Below, piece after piece: positions 23,029-31,901 of a stretch of DNA of 51,082 bases. The first letter of the stretch is position 1; the number at the start of each line of letters is the position of its first letter. The notes under the pieces were generated by a model, which was not told the DNA's origin, made no database searches, and saw nothing but the letters and a program-made list of their open reading frames with translations. The stretch is from Anaerolineaceae bacterium. GTDB taxonomy: Bacteria; Chloroflexota; Anaerolineae; Anaerolineales; Villigracilaceae. The stretch lies in the NCBI GenBank assembly GCA_003598975.1, contig QZIJ01000117.1, positions 1 through 51,082 on the forward strand. The letters run 5' to 3'. Position numbers and translations under genes: made by a program.

Positions 23029-23973
23029 ATGATTCGAGTCAATGAATTGACAAAAGATTACGGTTCGCGTCGGGCGCTTCACGGCCTGACCTTCGAGGCC
23101 CAGCAAGGCGAAGTGGTCGGATTTCTCGGGCCAAACGGCGCGGGGAAGACGACCACGATGCGCATCCTGACCTCGTACATGCCTCCCACTTCGGGTGAGG
23201 CCATCGTGGCAGGATACGATGTCGTCAGCGAGTCGCTCGAGGTGCGAAAGCGCGTCGGCTACCTGCCAGAGACCGTTCCGCTCTATACCGACATGGTCGT
23301 GTTCGATTACCTGAAATTCATGGCCGACTTGCGCCATCTGCCAGATGCCGAAGAACGCGTCGGCGAGACGCTTGAAATGGTCGGAATGGTTGACCGCGCC
23401 AATGGCTACATCGGGAGCCTGTCCAAGGGTATGCGTCAGCGTATTGGCCTCGCCCAGGCGCTCATCCACCGGCCTGAGGTCCTGATTTTGGACGAACCAA
23501 CCATCGGCCTCGATCCCAGTCAGGTGGTGGAAATCCGCAATCTGATCCGCGAGATCGGCAAGGAACGCACCGTCCTGCTTTCGACGCACATCCTTTCCGA
23601 GGCGCAACAAGTTTGCGACCGCGTCATCATCATCAACAAGGGCAATATCGTGGTCGAGGACACGCCCGAAAACCTGCAAGCCCACCTCGTGGGGGCAGAA
23701 CGTGTCGTTCTGCGTGTGCGCGGCGAGGTGGACGATCTGGCCGTGAAAGTCGGCAAGATCAAGGGTGTGCAAAACGCCAAGTCCAACCCCGATGGGACGC
23801 TTGAATTCCAGTTCCTGCCCGCGCAGGATGTGCGTCCGCAGGTTGCCAGGGCTGTTGTCGAATCTGGATATGACCTGCTGGAAATGCGGCCCTTGGGATT
23901 AAGCCTGGAGGAAATCTTCCTCGAACTGACCAAAGAAGAACAACCCGCCAAGAAAAAGAAAGCGCATTCGTGA
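23029..23973 (+). CDS. ABC exporter ATPase, GldA/CcmA-type
   Basis: This 314-residue ATP-binding subunit energises the membrane components encoded next. Walker A is G-P-N-G-A-G-K-T (about residues 34-41), the signature is L-S-K-G-M-R-Q-R, Walker B is L-I-L-D-E-P, and the H-loop is in L-S-T-H. A C-terminal extension of about 90 residues resembles the GldA/NatA-type regulatory domain and ends in a Lys-rich tail. It is followed by a permease and a GldG-like auxiliary protein, the gene set of the gliding-motility-type (GldAFG) exporter, which in most bacteria has no proven link to gliding. GGGGCGAGGAG precedes the ATG. The substrate is unknown. Confidence 0.88.
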   Translation: MIRVNELTKDYGSRRALHGLTFEAQQGEVVGFLGPNGAGKTTTMRILTSYMPPTSGEAIVAGYDVVSESLEVRKRVGYLPETVPLYTDMVVFDYLKFMADLRHLPDAEERVGETLEMVGMVDRANGYIGSLSKGMRQRIGLAQALIHRPEVLILDEPTIGLDPSQVVEIRNLIREIGKERTVLLSTHILSEAQQVCDRVIIINKGNIVVEDTPENLQAHLVGAERVVLRVRGEVDDLAVKVGKIKGVQNAKSNPDGTLEFQFLPAQDVRPQVARAVVESGYDLLEMRPLGLSLEEIFLELTKEEQPAKKKKAHS

Positions 23974-23981
23974 GGTGTTGC

Positions 23982-24719
23982 ATGCGTAATATTTGGATCA
24001 TCGCAAAACGTGAATACGATCACTATTTCATCAGCCCGGTGGCCTATGTGGTGGCTTTTTCCATTTTGCTGGTGCTGGGAATCATTTTCGCGCTCGTTAT
24101 CTACACTTCGGCACAGAACGTGTTCTACGGTTCCGTGCCGGACATCAGCCCGGTTACGGGTTCCTTCGCCTTCCTGCTGGTTCTGACGACTCCCGCGTTG
24201 ACCATGCGCCTGCTGGCAGACGAAAACCGCATGGGTACAATGGAGCTCATGCTGACCGCGCCCGTGCGCGACTCAGAACTGGTCATTGGCAAGTGGCTGG
24301 GCGGGGTGCTTTTCGTGCTGACCGTCATTGGCATTACCCTCATCTTTCCGATCATCCTGAACAGCCTGGTATCTCCCGGCATCGACCAGGGTGCGATGAT
24401 TACATCCTATCTCGCCTTGATTTTGGTGGCCGCGTCCTTCCTTGCCATTGGCGTGGGCATTTCGGCTCTGTTCACAAATCAGGTGGCGGCCTTTTTCGTC
24501 ACCATGATCACGCTGGTAACCCTATGGTGGCTGATGGGCTTCCCCGCGGATTATATTCAGGCTGGCTCAGAGTTCTTCCGCTACCTCGACCTGCAATCGC
24601 ATTTCTATTCGCTGGGACAGGGAAAAATCATCCTTTCGGATGTTATTTATTTCCTCAGCCTGATCGCAGTTGGTTTGTTCACCGGCACAATGGCCGTTGA
24701 GACTCGGAGATGGCGCTAA
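23982..24719 (+). CDS. ABC exporter permease, GldF-type
   Basis: This permease of about 245 residues has six predicted membrane segments (the first at about residues 18-40) and the segment R-L-L-A-D-E-N-R-M-G-T-M-E-L, typical of ABC-2 permeases of the NosY/GldF type. ATG at 23982 follows GAGGTG closely and is preferred over the in-frame GTG at 23970, which overlaps the ATPase stop. Its TAA overlaps the next start by one base. It would form the channel with the ATPase upstream and the GldG-like protein downstream. Confidence 0.86.
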   Translation: MRNIWIIAKREYDHYFISPVAYVVAFSILLVLGIIFALVIYTSAQNVFYGSVPDISPVTGSFAFLLVLTTPALTMRLLADENRMGTMELMLTAPVRDSELVIGKWLGGVLFVLTVIGITLIFPIILNSLVSPGIDQGAMITSYLALILVAASFLAIGVGISALFTNQVAAFFVTMITLVTLWWLMGFPADYIQAGSEFFRYLDLQSHFYSLGQGKIILSDVIYFLSLIAVGLFTGTMAVETRRWR

Positions 24720-26317
24720 TGAAACAACAGCAACCAAATCGTTACAATAAAATCCCGCTCATCATCTCCCTGATCAGCTTGATCGCCGCTGTCCTGCTGG
24801 CGCTGGTCAAGGGGACGATGGCGCTTGGCATGTTTACCCCGGAAAACCCCGATGCCATCAACCTGGCGCTATCCATCAGCGCGGGTGTGACCATTCTCGG
24901 GCTGGCGGTTTATGCCATGCTCGCACCCGACTCGGTGCGGAATTTCCTGACCGGGCGCCAGGCGCGCTACGGAAGTAACGCCATCATTATGATCCTGGCC
25001 TTCGTCGGCATCATCATCGTGGCAAATTACCTCGCCATCAAAAACCCGGTCGAGCCATTGGACCTGACCGAGGACAAGCAGAACACCCTGTCCCCTGAGA
25101 TGGTCACCGTGCTGGAAAACCTTCCCGGCAAAATGACGGCCACTGGTTATTACTCGCAAATCCCGCGGGATGAGGCGCAGAGCCTGCTCGAGAACATGAA
25201 GGTCAACAGCAAAGGCAACTTCGATTATCGCTTCGTGGACCCTGTCGCCGATCCCCTGGCGGCCAAAAACGCCGGAGTAACCGGCGATGGCAAGATTGTG
25301 CTGGACATGGGCGGCCGTCGTGAAATTGCGGATTACGCGGACGAATCCGAACTTCTCCGCGCCATGAACCGCCTCCTCAACCCGGAAGCGCGGACGGTTT
25401 ACTTCCTGACCGGTCATGGCGAGCGCGACATCAACGGCTCCGGGCAGACAGGCATGAGCCGCGCCCGCGAAACACTGGAAAACAAGAATTACACCGTCAA
25501 AACCTTGAACCTGCTGGCCGATAATCGCATTCCCGAGGATGCCCGGGCGGTCATCATCGCCGGGCCAATGCAGCCATTGACTGCCACCGAGGTCGGCTTG
25601 CTGAACAAGTTTGCCCAACAGGGCGGCGCGCTGGTGATCATGGAAGACCCCATTCCATTTACCGACTTTGGAGAAGCAACCGACCCGCTGGCCGAATCGC
25701 TGGAACGCGTCTGGGGCATCCGCCTGCGCAATGACTTTGTTGTGGACACCGCCAGCACCACCATTCAGAACGCGATTGGCGCGAGTTACAACCCATCGCA
25801 TCCGGTGACCAACGCCATGTCGTTCGTCACCATCTTCCCGCTGGCCCGCAGTATCGAGGTCGCCACGCAATTGTCCGAGGGACGTTCCCAGGCCTCGCTC
25901 GTGGAGACCAGTCCCGAATCACAGGCCTGGGGCGAGACCGACTTTTCCGCGCTGGAGGAAAACAACGCCACAGTCCAGCTGGACCCTGAAGATACCCCCG
26001 GGCCGCTGACACTCGTCGCCGCGAGCGAAGACCTCGCCAGCGATGGACGCGTGATCGTGTTCGGCAACTCCATTTTTGCGAGCGATGAAGCCTTCGACGC
26101 CTATGGCAACGGCGACCTGTTCGTCTCTGCCGTGGACTGGGCCGCAGGCGATGATGCCCCGCTGGACATCACCATCAACGAGCCCACCCAACGCACCTTC
26201 CTGCCGCCTGGACAAATCCAATGGCTGGCCATCCTGCTTGGCTCGGTCTGCATCCTGCCGGGACTTGTGCTGGGCGCAGGCGTGTGGTCGTGGATTTCAC
26301 GCAAACGACGGGGATAG
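24719..26317 (+). CDS. GldG-like ABC transporter auxiliary protein
   Basis: This protein of about 532 residues has two N-terminal membrane helices and a third near residue 90, then a large extracytoplasmic domain of the GldG / ABC-type auxiliary family, and a C-terminal membrane helix with a basic tail. Landmarks are Y-F-L-T-G-H-G-E-R-D in the middle and G-G-A-L-V-I-M-E-D-P, both typical of this family. ATG at 24719 overlaps the permease TAA (TAATG); an ATG nine bases earlier is also possible. The neighbour downstream is a DUF4340 protein, the usual companion. Confidence 0.85.
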   Translation: MKQQQPNRYNKIPLIISLISLIAAVLLALVKGTMALGMFTPENPDAINLALSISAGVTILGLAVYAMLAPDSVRNFLTGRQARYGSNAIIMILAFVGIIIVANYLAIKNPVEPLDLTEDKQNTLSPEMVTVLENLPGKMTATGYYSQIPRDEAQSLLENMKVNSKGNFDYRFVDPVADPLAAKNAGVTGDGKIVLDMGGRREIADYADESELLRAMNRLLNPEARTVYFLTGHGERDINGSGQTGMSRARETLENKNYTVKTLNLLADNRIPEDARAVIIAGPMQPLTATEVGLLNKFAQQGGALVIMEDPIPFTDFGEATDPLAESLERVWGIRLRNDFVVDTASTTIQNAIGASYNPSHPVTNAMSFVTIFPLARSIEVATQLSEGRSQASLVETSPESQAWGETDFSALEENNATVQLDPEDTPGPLTLVAASEDLASDGRVIVFGNSIFASDEAFDAYGNGDLFVSAVDWAAGDDAPLDITINEPTQRTFLPPGQIQWLAILLGSVCILPGLVLGAGVWSWISRKRRG

Positions 26318-26318
26318 G

Positions 26319-26951
26319 ATGATCAAAAAACAGACTTGGGCCCTGCTGGCACTGTTTGCAGTGCTGGCAGGAATTGCCCTCTTTTTGAAATACAAACCCT
26401 CGACAGACACACCCGTCGAGGGTGAGATTCCCTTGGCGACGGTGGCACCGGTGGAATTCCTGTTTCCCGCCGAAGAGGGAGTGGTGACCAGCATCCGCAT
26501 CGAAAACCGCGAGGGTGACGTGATCGGCCTGGAACGCGGGGAAAGCGCCTGGTCGATTACCCAGCCCTTCGAAGCAGAGGCCACCCAGGCGTCGGTGGAG
26601 GAGGCGGCCAGTCAGGTCACCGCGCTGGCCATCCTTAATCGCCTCGAACTGGACCCTGCGGTGGTCGGCTTGAAGTCCCCGGCCTACACCATTACGGTCG
26701 GCTTTAGCAGTGGAAATTTCATCACCGCCCAGGTGGGCGATGTAACGCCCACAGATTCGGGATACTATGTGCGTAAGGAAGACGGGAGCGTTCTCGTCGT
26801 AACAAAATACGGATTGGATTCCCTGCTCAATCTGGTCCTTTATCCGCCCTATGTGGAGACGCCGACACCCTCCCCAATTTCGCCCACAGAAACGGCCGTT
26901 CCCTCAGCCACACCCAACCCGGAAAACCCAACCGCAACGAAAACGCCATAA
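26319..26951 (+). CDS. DUF4340-type membrane-anchored protein
   Basis: This 210-residue protein has one N-terminal membrane helix (about residues 7-24), an extracytoplasmic beta-rich domain with repeated I-x-I-E-N-R and W-S-I-T-Q-P motifs of the DUF4340 type, and a short Pro/Thr-rich C-terminus. DUF4340 proteins commonly follow gldG-like genes and are thought to be part of the same exporter; no reaction is known. It starts one base after the gldG-like stop. It is shorter than many family members, with only one copy of the domain. The frame extends upstream into the gldG-like gene, but that part is a shadow. Confidence 0.75.
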   Translation: MIKKQTWALLALFAVLAGIALFLKYKPSTDTPVEGEIPLATVAPVEFLFPAEEGVVTSIRIENREGDVIGLERGESAWSITQPFEAEATQASVEEAASQVTALAILNRLELDPAVVGLKSPAYTITVGFSSGNFITAQVGDVTPTDSGYYVRKEDGSVLVVTKYGLDSLLNLVLYPPYVETPTPSPISPTETAVPSATPNPENPTATKTP

Positions 26952-26958
26952 TTGGGTA

Positions 26959-26987
26959 TTGTATTTCAGTGGAAAAGTGTGTATTCT
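26959..26987 (+). promoter_or_regulatory. Promoter of rpoD
   Basis: TTGTAT at 26959-26964 and TATTCT at 26982-26987 have 17-bp spacing in the 65-bp gap before the sigma factor gene. Confidence 0.6.
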
Positions 26988-27016
26988 ATTTGTGAGATCA
27001 GAGAGTGAATATTTAA

Positions 27017-28228
27017 ATGGATATGGAGAAAATCTTGATTGTTGACGAGGAAGAAGAATTCCCCGCCATTGCCCGTTTGATCGAACTTGGTCGTCAAAAG
27101 TCCTACGTGACGCTTGACGACATTTTGCATTTCTTCCCCGAAGCCGAACAGGACGTGGAGCAACTGGAGGAGGCGTTTTCCGCGCTCCTGAGTGCGGGCA
27201 TTCCCTTTATGGAGGATGTAGCCACCAGCGAGCCAACCGAGGATGAACTTGTTGCGGTGGAGGAGGCCGAAACCGAGGTGGAGATTGACACCTCGCTGGA
27301 CGATTACCTCGCCAACATTGATACCGACGACACGATCGGGCTGTATCTCAAGGAAGTCAGCCGCGTGCCGCTTCTCACCGCCACCGAGGAAGTGGAACTG
27401 GCCCAGCGCATCGAGCGCGGACGAATGGGGCGCGAGGAACTCGCCAAAGGATCCGCCGCCCCCCGCCGACGGGGAGAGTTGCGCCGCCTCATCGAAGACG
27501 GCTGGGCGGCCCGCGAGCACCTCATCACCGCCAACTCGCGCCTCGTGATCTCCGTCGCCAAAAAGTATATGGGACGCGGCGTTCCCTTCCTCGACCTAAT
27601 TCAGGAAGGCAACATCGGCCTGATCCGCGCCACCAAGAAATTCGATTACCGCCGCGGCCATAAGTTCTCCACCTACGCCACGTGGTGGATTCGCCAGGCC
27701 GTCACGCGCGCCATCGCCGACCAGGGACGCACCATCCGCGTTCCCGTCCACATGGGCGACCAGATCAACAAACTCCTGCGCGTGCAACACCAACTGACAC
27801 AGCGTCTCGGCCGCGAGCCCTCGGTGGAGGAACTGGCCGACGCGCTGGAAGTTCCGCCCAAGAAAGTGGAGAACATGATTCAGGTGGCGCGCCGTCCGCT
27901 CTCGCTCGAAACGCCCACCGATGACGAAGAAGATTCTGTCCTCGGCGATTTCATCGAAGACGACGAGGCCCCGCCTCCCGACGACACCGCCACCTACAAC
28001 CTGCTCAAGGAACATCTCGGTGAAGTGTTGAACGGCCTTCCCCCACGCGAGGTCCGCATCCTGCAACTGCGCTACGGTCTCCTCGACGGACAAGCCTACA
28101 CCCTCGAAGAAGTGGGACGCAAGATGGGCGTAACGCGCGAGCGCGTCCGCCAGATCGAGGCGCAGGCGCTCAGTCGGTTGCGCCATCCCACCATCCGCAG
28201 GAAATTGCGCGATTATCTGGGTGAGTAA
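27017..28228 (+). CDS. rpoD: Primary (RpoD/SigA-type) RNA polymerase sigma factor
   Basis: This 403-residue group 1/2 sigma factor directs RNA polymerase to promoters of the TTGACA/TATAAT type seen throughout the window. An acidic region 1.1-like start (about residues 1-95) is followed by region 1.2 ([10 protein letters not shown]), region 2 with [12 protein letters not shown] and the -10-reading Y-A-T-W-W-I-R-Q-A, region 3, and region 4 with the helix-turn-helix [18 protein letters not shown]. Regions 2 and 4 match the primary type closely. Group 2 paralogues exist in Chloroflexota, so whether this is the essential copy cannot be told. A strong terminator follows. Confidence 0.93.
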   Translation: MDMEKILIVDEEEEFPAIARLIELGRQKSYVTLDDILHFFPEAEQDVEQLEEAFSALLSAGIPFMEDVATSEPTEDELVAVEEAETEVEIDTSLDDYLANIDTDDTIGLYLKEVSRVPLLTATEEVELAQRIERGRMGREELAKGSAAPRRRGELRRLIEDGWAAREHLITANSRLVISVAKKYMGRGVPFLDLIQEGNIGLIRATKKFDYRRGHKFSTYATWWIRQAVTRAIADQGRTIRVPVHMGDQINKLLRVQHQLTQRLGREPSVEELADALEVPPKKVENMIQVARRPLSLETPTDDEEDSVLGDFIEDDEAPPPDDTATYNLLKEHLGEVLNGLPPREVRILQLRYGLLDGQAYTLEEVGRKMGVTRERVRQIEAQALSRLRHPTIRRKLRDYLGE

Positions 28229-28239
28229 GTCACGAATTC

Positions 28240-28273
28240 AAATCAACGCACCGCTTGGGTGCGTTGATTTTTT
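28240..28273 (+). terminator. rpoD terminator
   Basis: A 13-bp perfect stem (AAATCAACGCACC and complement) with a five-base loop and a six-T tail lies 11 bases after the stop. Confidence 0.88.
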
Positions 28274-28299
28274 GACAAACTGTTTCTGCAACCTGCTAT
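28272..28299 (+). promoter_or_regulatory. Weak candidate promoter before the sulfatase-fold gene
   Basis: TTGACA at 28272-28277, overlapping the terminator T-run, is 16 bp from TGCTAT at 28294-28299. The -10 is poor; a TACAAT at 28324-28329 is an alternative without a good -35. Confidence 0.3.
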
Positions 28300-28398
28300 G
28301 CCAGTTGCGTTGATATTTTCGGATACAATGGCATTCAAACGACTTTCATATATGAAAAGCAATACCAATTCATTCTTCGCCCGTTTCTATATGTTCTT

Positions 28399-29961
28399 AT
28401 GTCTATCATTTTAAGCTCACAGTTGAAAAAACATATGAAAATTATTAAATATATTTACCCCCTAATCACAATGTGGTCGTCCCTACTATACATATATTTG
28501 CGAGAAATTTATCTTGTGCCGCCCCAACAAATTTTCAGGTTCATGTTCTTATTTGCGGTGATTTTTACAGTTCTGATAGGCATTACTTATGCTATTACAA
28601 AAAATATGGAATTATCTGGCCTACTAGTCTTCCTTATATCCATGGCAATGCTTACAAACCAACGTTTTTTTTATACTGTTCTGGGAATATCATTGATTTC
28701 CCTTGTCGGGGCACGGTTAATATTCCTTGTAAGAAAATCAAAATTTCCAGAATCCGCCCCAGAACTTATTATCTCTAGCGTGGTTTTTACCATGTTTCTA
28801 TTTTTAATTTTCACAGTCGGTAAAATGACAATAAATATCCCCCGTGCAAACACGCAACCTGCAGACGCTCTCATCACATCCCCAAGCCAAGTTAACCGTC
28901 CAGATATTTACTATATTATTCTGGATGGATACGAATCTGCAGACGCGATGAAAACATATCTTGAGTATGATAATACAAGGTTTATCGCCGACCTTGAATC
29001 CAGGGGATTCGAAGTTTCCAAAGATGCCTTTTCCAACTATCCAATAACAATCCTCTCACTTTCATCATCGCTAAACATGGATTATCTTGATAAATCTACA
29101 AAGGATATCAAAGAAAAAAAAGAATGGTGGCTTCTTTCTGACAGCATGAAAAATAATCGAGTGCAGGAAATTTTGCGATCTTTCGATTACAAAATTATTG
29201 AAATTACCGCTTGGGAAACTTCATCCTTTGGAGAAAACCAGTTACATCCTTATTTGATTGAAACAAATGAGTTTGAAAAATTCTTTATTGCTTCAACAGG
29301 TTTGACCTATTTAGATCCGCTCCTTGGCGAAATAGTCGCCTTTCCATCTTTCGATATGCACAGAAAGTATGTCACCAGCGGCCTGGAAATGATCAAGGCA
29401 AAGTCCAAAGAGGAAGGCCCAAAATTTATTTACGCTCATTTGATCTCGCCACATCCACCTTTTGTTTTTGATAAAGATGGCAACCCTGTCAATCCACCAT
29501 ATCGATACAACACGCTGGACGCAATGGAATATTCTGGAACAAGGCAGGAATATCGTGATGGCTATGTGCAACAAGTCCAATTTATCAATCACAATATACT
29601 TGATGTTGTTGACGAAATAATTATCAACTCGGCCACACCTCCCATTATTATTCTTCAGGGAGACCATGGAGCAGGCCTATATACTGATCTAAATTCATCA
29701 GAAAAGGCATGCATTAACGAACGTTTTTCAATTTTGCTGGCAGTTTACTCGCCAACTGCGCCAAAAGGCTGGATGGCGAAAGACATAACCCCTGTAAATA
29801 TTTTCCGATCTATTTTCAATGAATATTTTCATGCAGATTACGAATTGCTTCCAAATCGGCAATATTTCGTATCGGGAGGCCAGATATACAATTTTGAGGA
29901 TGTAACAAGCAGGATTTTTAGTACCTGTAACATCTCGCCCCAAGATGTGTTCACCAAATAA
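28399..29961 (+). CDS. Membrane-bound sulfatase-fold (alkaline phosphatase superfamily) enzyme, AT-rich
   Basis: This protein of about 520 residues has four to five N-terminal membrane helices (about residues 15-145) and then an extracytoplasmic sulfatase/phosphoglycerol-transferase fold: D-I-Y-Y-I-I-L-D-G-Y carrying the metal-binding Asp, S-P-H-P-P in the middle, and I-L-Q-G-D-H-G-A with the late D-H metal pair. The family includes phosphoglycerol and phosphoethanolamine transferases that decorate envelope polymers. A paralogue with the same motifs lies at 34564. This copy is much more AT-rich than its neighbours, with A/T third positions and many Lys/Asn/Ile, suggesting a foreign origin. 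No ribosome binding site is clear; ATG at 28435 is an alternative start. It may open the glycan cluster. Confidence 0.75.
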   Translation: MSIILSSQLKKHMKIIKYIYPLITMWSSLLYIYLREIYLVPPQQIFRFMFLFAVIFTVLIGITYAITKNMELSGLLVFLISMAMLTNQRFFYTVLGISLISLVGARLIFLVRKSKFPESAPELIISSVVFTMFLFLIFTVGKMTINIPRANTQPADALITSPSQVNRPDIYYIILDGYESADAMKTYLEYDNTRFIADLESRGFEVSKDAFSNYPITILSLSSSLNMDYLDKSTKDIKEKKEWWLLSDSMKNNRVQEILRSFDYKIIEITAWETSSFGENQLHPYLIETNEFEKFFIASTGLTYLDPLLGEIVAFPSFDMHRKYVTSGLEMIKAKSKEEGPKFIYAHLISPHPPFVFDKDGNPVNPPYRYNTLDAMEYSGTRQEYRDGYVQQVQFINHNILDVVDEIIINSATPPIIILQGDHGAGLYTDLNSSEKACINERFSILLAVYSPTAPKGWMAKDITPVNIFRSIFNEYFHADYELLPNRQYFVSGGQIYNFEDVTSRIFSTCNISPQDVFTK

Positions 29962-30032
29962 AACAATGCCGCAGTGGGAACATCTTTACAAAATCCCAAT
30001 ACAAAGCCTTTTCACCAAAATGGACATCGAAA

Positions 30033-31334
30033 TTGAATAAAAGTCGCAATCTTCCATTTCAAAATTTATCCAGAGAAGCATGGCAAAACTTGGTCATTGC
30101 CGCCTTCCTGGTTTTTTACGCGGGACAAGTTATCTTCGATATGGCATCCAGCAATTACTGCGGCAATCTGGCCATTGATTACTGTGCTTTCTGGAGCGCA
30201 GGAAAAATTGCCAACACCAACGGCTATGAACAGGTTTACAACCTCGACCGCCTATGGGAAATACAACAACCTATCGCGTCCAAACACATGTTGCCCGCCC
30301 AGTATGCCCCTGTTCCAGTCCCGTACCTGCCAGTTTTTATTGCTCCATTTCAGTTATTTGCCCTACTCGATATCGTCCCGGGCTTCTGGATATGGACCAT
30401 AATCAATCTTGCCGGGATCATCGCCTATCTGGTTTTCTTTACCCGCAATATCGGCCAGGAAAAACCAATCAAAATCAGGGCCTTGCTTCTGTTAATTCTG
30501 TCCTTGCCCGTCTTTTTAGATCTTTTTCAGGGACAAGTGAATTTATGGCTCATGATATGCACAGGTGAGTTTCTTCGAAAAATAATGGATGACAAGCCAT
30601 TCCCAGCCGGGCTCTGGCTGGGCGGCCTTTTAATCAAACCCCAAATTTTGGTACTGATCATTCCGATGTTATTGTACAAACGGTCATTTTCGGCAATCTA
30701 TGGATTCGCGGTCTCCTCTTTTGGACTCGTATTAATATCCCTTATGCTGGGCGGCCGGACCGTTTTCTTGCAATTACTCCAACTTTGGATCGGTTATTCA
30801 GGAGGACTTCCAAGTAACTATCCAGAGTCGATGATGAATTGGCGCATGGTTGCCTATAACATCAATGCCCTTTTTTACTCGCAGATCGGATGGTGGATTG
30901 CGATGCCCTGCCTGATCGTAACGTCATTGCTGGCAATCTACCAGTGGAAATTTTCATCCAACCGTCTTTCAGTCCACTTTGCAGTGACAATCCTGGGAAC
31001 ATTTGCGGCCACATCTGCCGTTGCCTGGCATTCTCACTTCTCGATGAGTATGATCATGCTTCCCATTTTGCTTTATTTATTATCACGGGATGCATTGCCC
31101 AAAAGAGTATTTTCGTTATGGGTTTTCCTCCCTCCAAGCCTCATGTTAAGCGTTTACATTATTGCGTCATTCATCAAAATGGGACTGTTGCCGACCAGCC
31201 TCTATCCCATCCTTAACCTGATGTCAGGTCTGCGTGGACTGATTCTTAACATATACATCCTTATGTGGGTTACACTATTCCATCATCAAACAGGCCAAAA
31301 AAAACAACAAGCACTATCAAGATTTGACGAGTAA
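30033..31334 (+). CDS. GT87-like (GT-C fold) polyprenol-linked glycosyltransferase
   Basis: This polytopic protein of about 433 residues, with roughly ten membrane helices, resembles the GT87/DUF2029 family of polyprenol-phosphate-mannose-dependent transferases. The early extracytoplasmic D-Y-C-A-F-W-S-A-G, the D-x-x-x-Y-N-L pattern and the later G-L-L-I-K-P-Q fit that family (D-F-x-x-Y-x-A and K-P motifs). It would transfer a sugar on the outer face of the membrane. The start is uncertain: the frame opens with TTG at 30033 and the next in-frame ATG is too far in. Base composition is intermediate between the AT-rich gene before it and the GC-rich genes after it. The next gene starts nine bases after its stop. 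Confidence 0.72.
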   Translation: MNKSRNLPFQNLSREAWQNLVIAAFLVFYAGQVIFDMASSNYCGNLAIDYCAFWSAGKIANTNGYEQVYNLDRLWEIQQPIASKHMLPAQYAPVPVPYLPVFIAPFQLFALLDIVPGFWIWTIINLAGIIAYLVFFTRNIGQEKPIKIRALLLLILSLPVFLDLFQGQVNLWLMICTGEFLRKIMDDKPFPAGLWLGGLLIKPQILVLIIPMLLYKRSFSAIYGFAVSSFGLVLISLMLGGRTVFLQLLQLWIGYSGGLPSNYPESMMNWRMVAYNINALFYSQIGWWIAMPCLIVTSLLAIYQWKFSSNRLSVHFAVTILGTFAATSAVAWHSHFSMSMIMLPILLYLLSRDALPKRVFSLWVFLPPSLMLSVYIIASFIKMGLLPTSLYPILNLMSGLRGLILNIYILMWVTLFHHQTGQKKQQALSRFDE

Positions 31335-31343
31335 AATCAGAGC

Positions 31344-31886
31344 ATGAAAACTGGAGATTACCTCATTCAACTCTGGCGGATGCGAGTCGCCGCGCTCTGG
31401 ATTCCACGCGGAGGCCGCGTTCTGGATATTGGGTGTCATCAAGGTGAATTTCTTTCCTGGTTGGGAGAAAAAATCGTGCCAAGCGTGGGATTTGATCCGC
31501 TTTACAAGGAGGGTGCAGATTCAGGGAAACATCAATTTTATGCCCGGAGTTTTCAAGAGGGTCTGCTTTTTGAAAAAACCTTCGACGCAATCACCATGCT
31601 GGCGACCCTTGAGCACATCCATGATAAAGCAAGTATCGCTAGGGAGTCAGCCCGATTATTGCGCCCCGGTGGGCGGGTCGTCATCACCGTGCCATCTCCG
31701 CTGGTTGACAGGGTATTGGACTTCCTGGTTATGGTGCATATTGTTGACGGCATGTCACTGGAGGAGCATCACGGATTCCTGCCAGACGAACTGCCTGGCA
31801 TCTTCATCCCCGCTGGCTTCCGCCTTAGACACATACGCAAGTTTCAACTCGGCCTGAATAATCTCTTCGTCTTCGAGCGATTGTAA
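31344..31886 (+). CDS. Class I SAM-dependent methyltransferase
   Basis: This 180-residue small methyltransferase shows motif I as V-L-D-I-G-C-H-Q-G-E-F near residues 26-36, the acidic residue of motif II in G-F-D-P, and the post-motif region L-E-H-I-H-D then L-L-R-P-G-G-R, all typical of the Methyltransf_11 type. It is cytoplasmic. Being inside a glycosyltransferase cluster, it may methylate a sugar or lipid intermediate, but the substrate is not indicated. It lies nine bases after the GT87-like gene and 15 bases before the GT2 gene, so it is very likely in the same operon. Confidence 0.82.
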   Translation: MKTGDYLIQLWRMRVAALWIPRGGRVLDIGCHQGEFLSWLGEKIVPSVGFDPLYKEGADSGKHQFYARSFQEGLLFEKTFDAITMLATLEHIHDKASIARESARLLRPGGRVVITVPSPLVDRVLDFLVMVHIVDGMSLEEHHGFLPDELPGIFIPAGFRLRHIRKFQLGLNNLFVFERL

Positions 31887-31901
31887 TTTCCAGGAAACTG
31901 C

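Noticed and set aside
24869..25870. 333-codon minus-strand frame opposite the GldG-like gene
   Set aside because: It lies fully inside a supported gene and lacks any motif.
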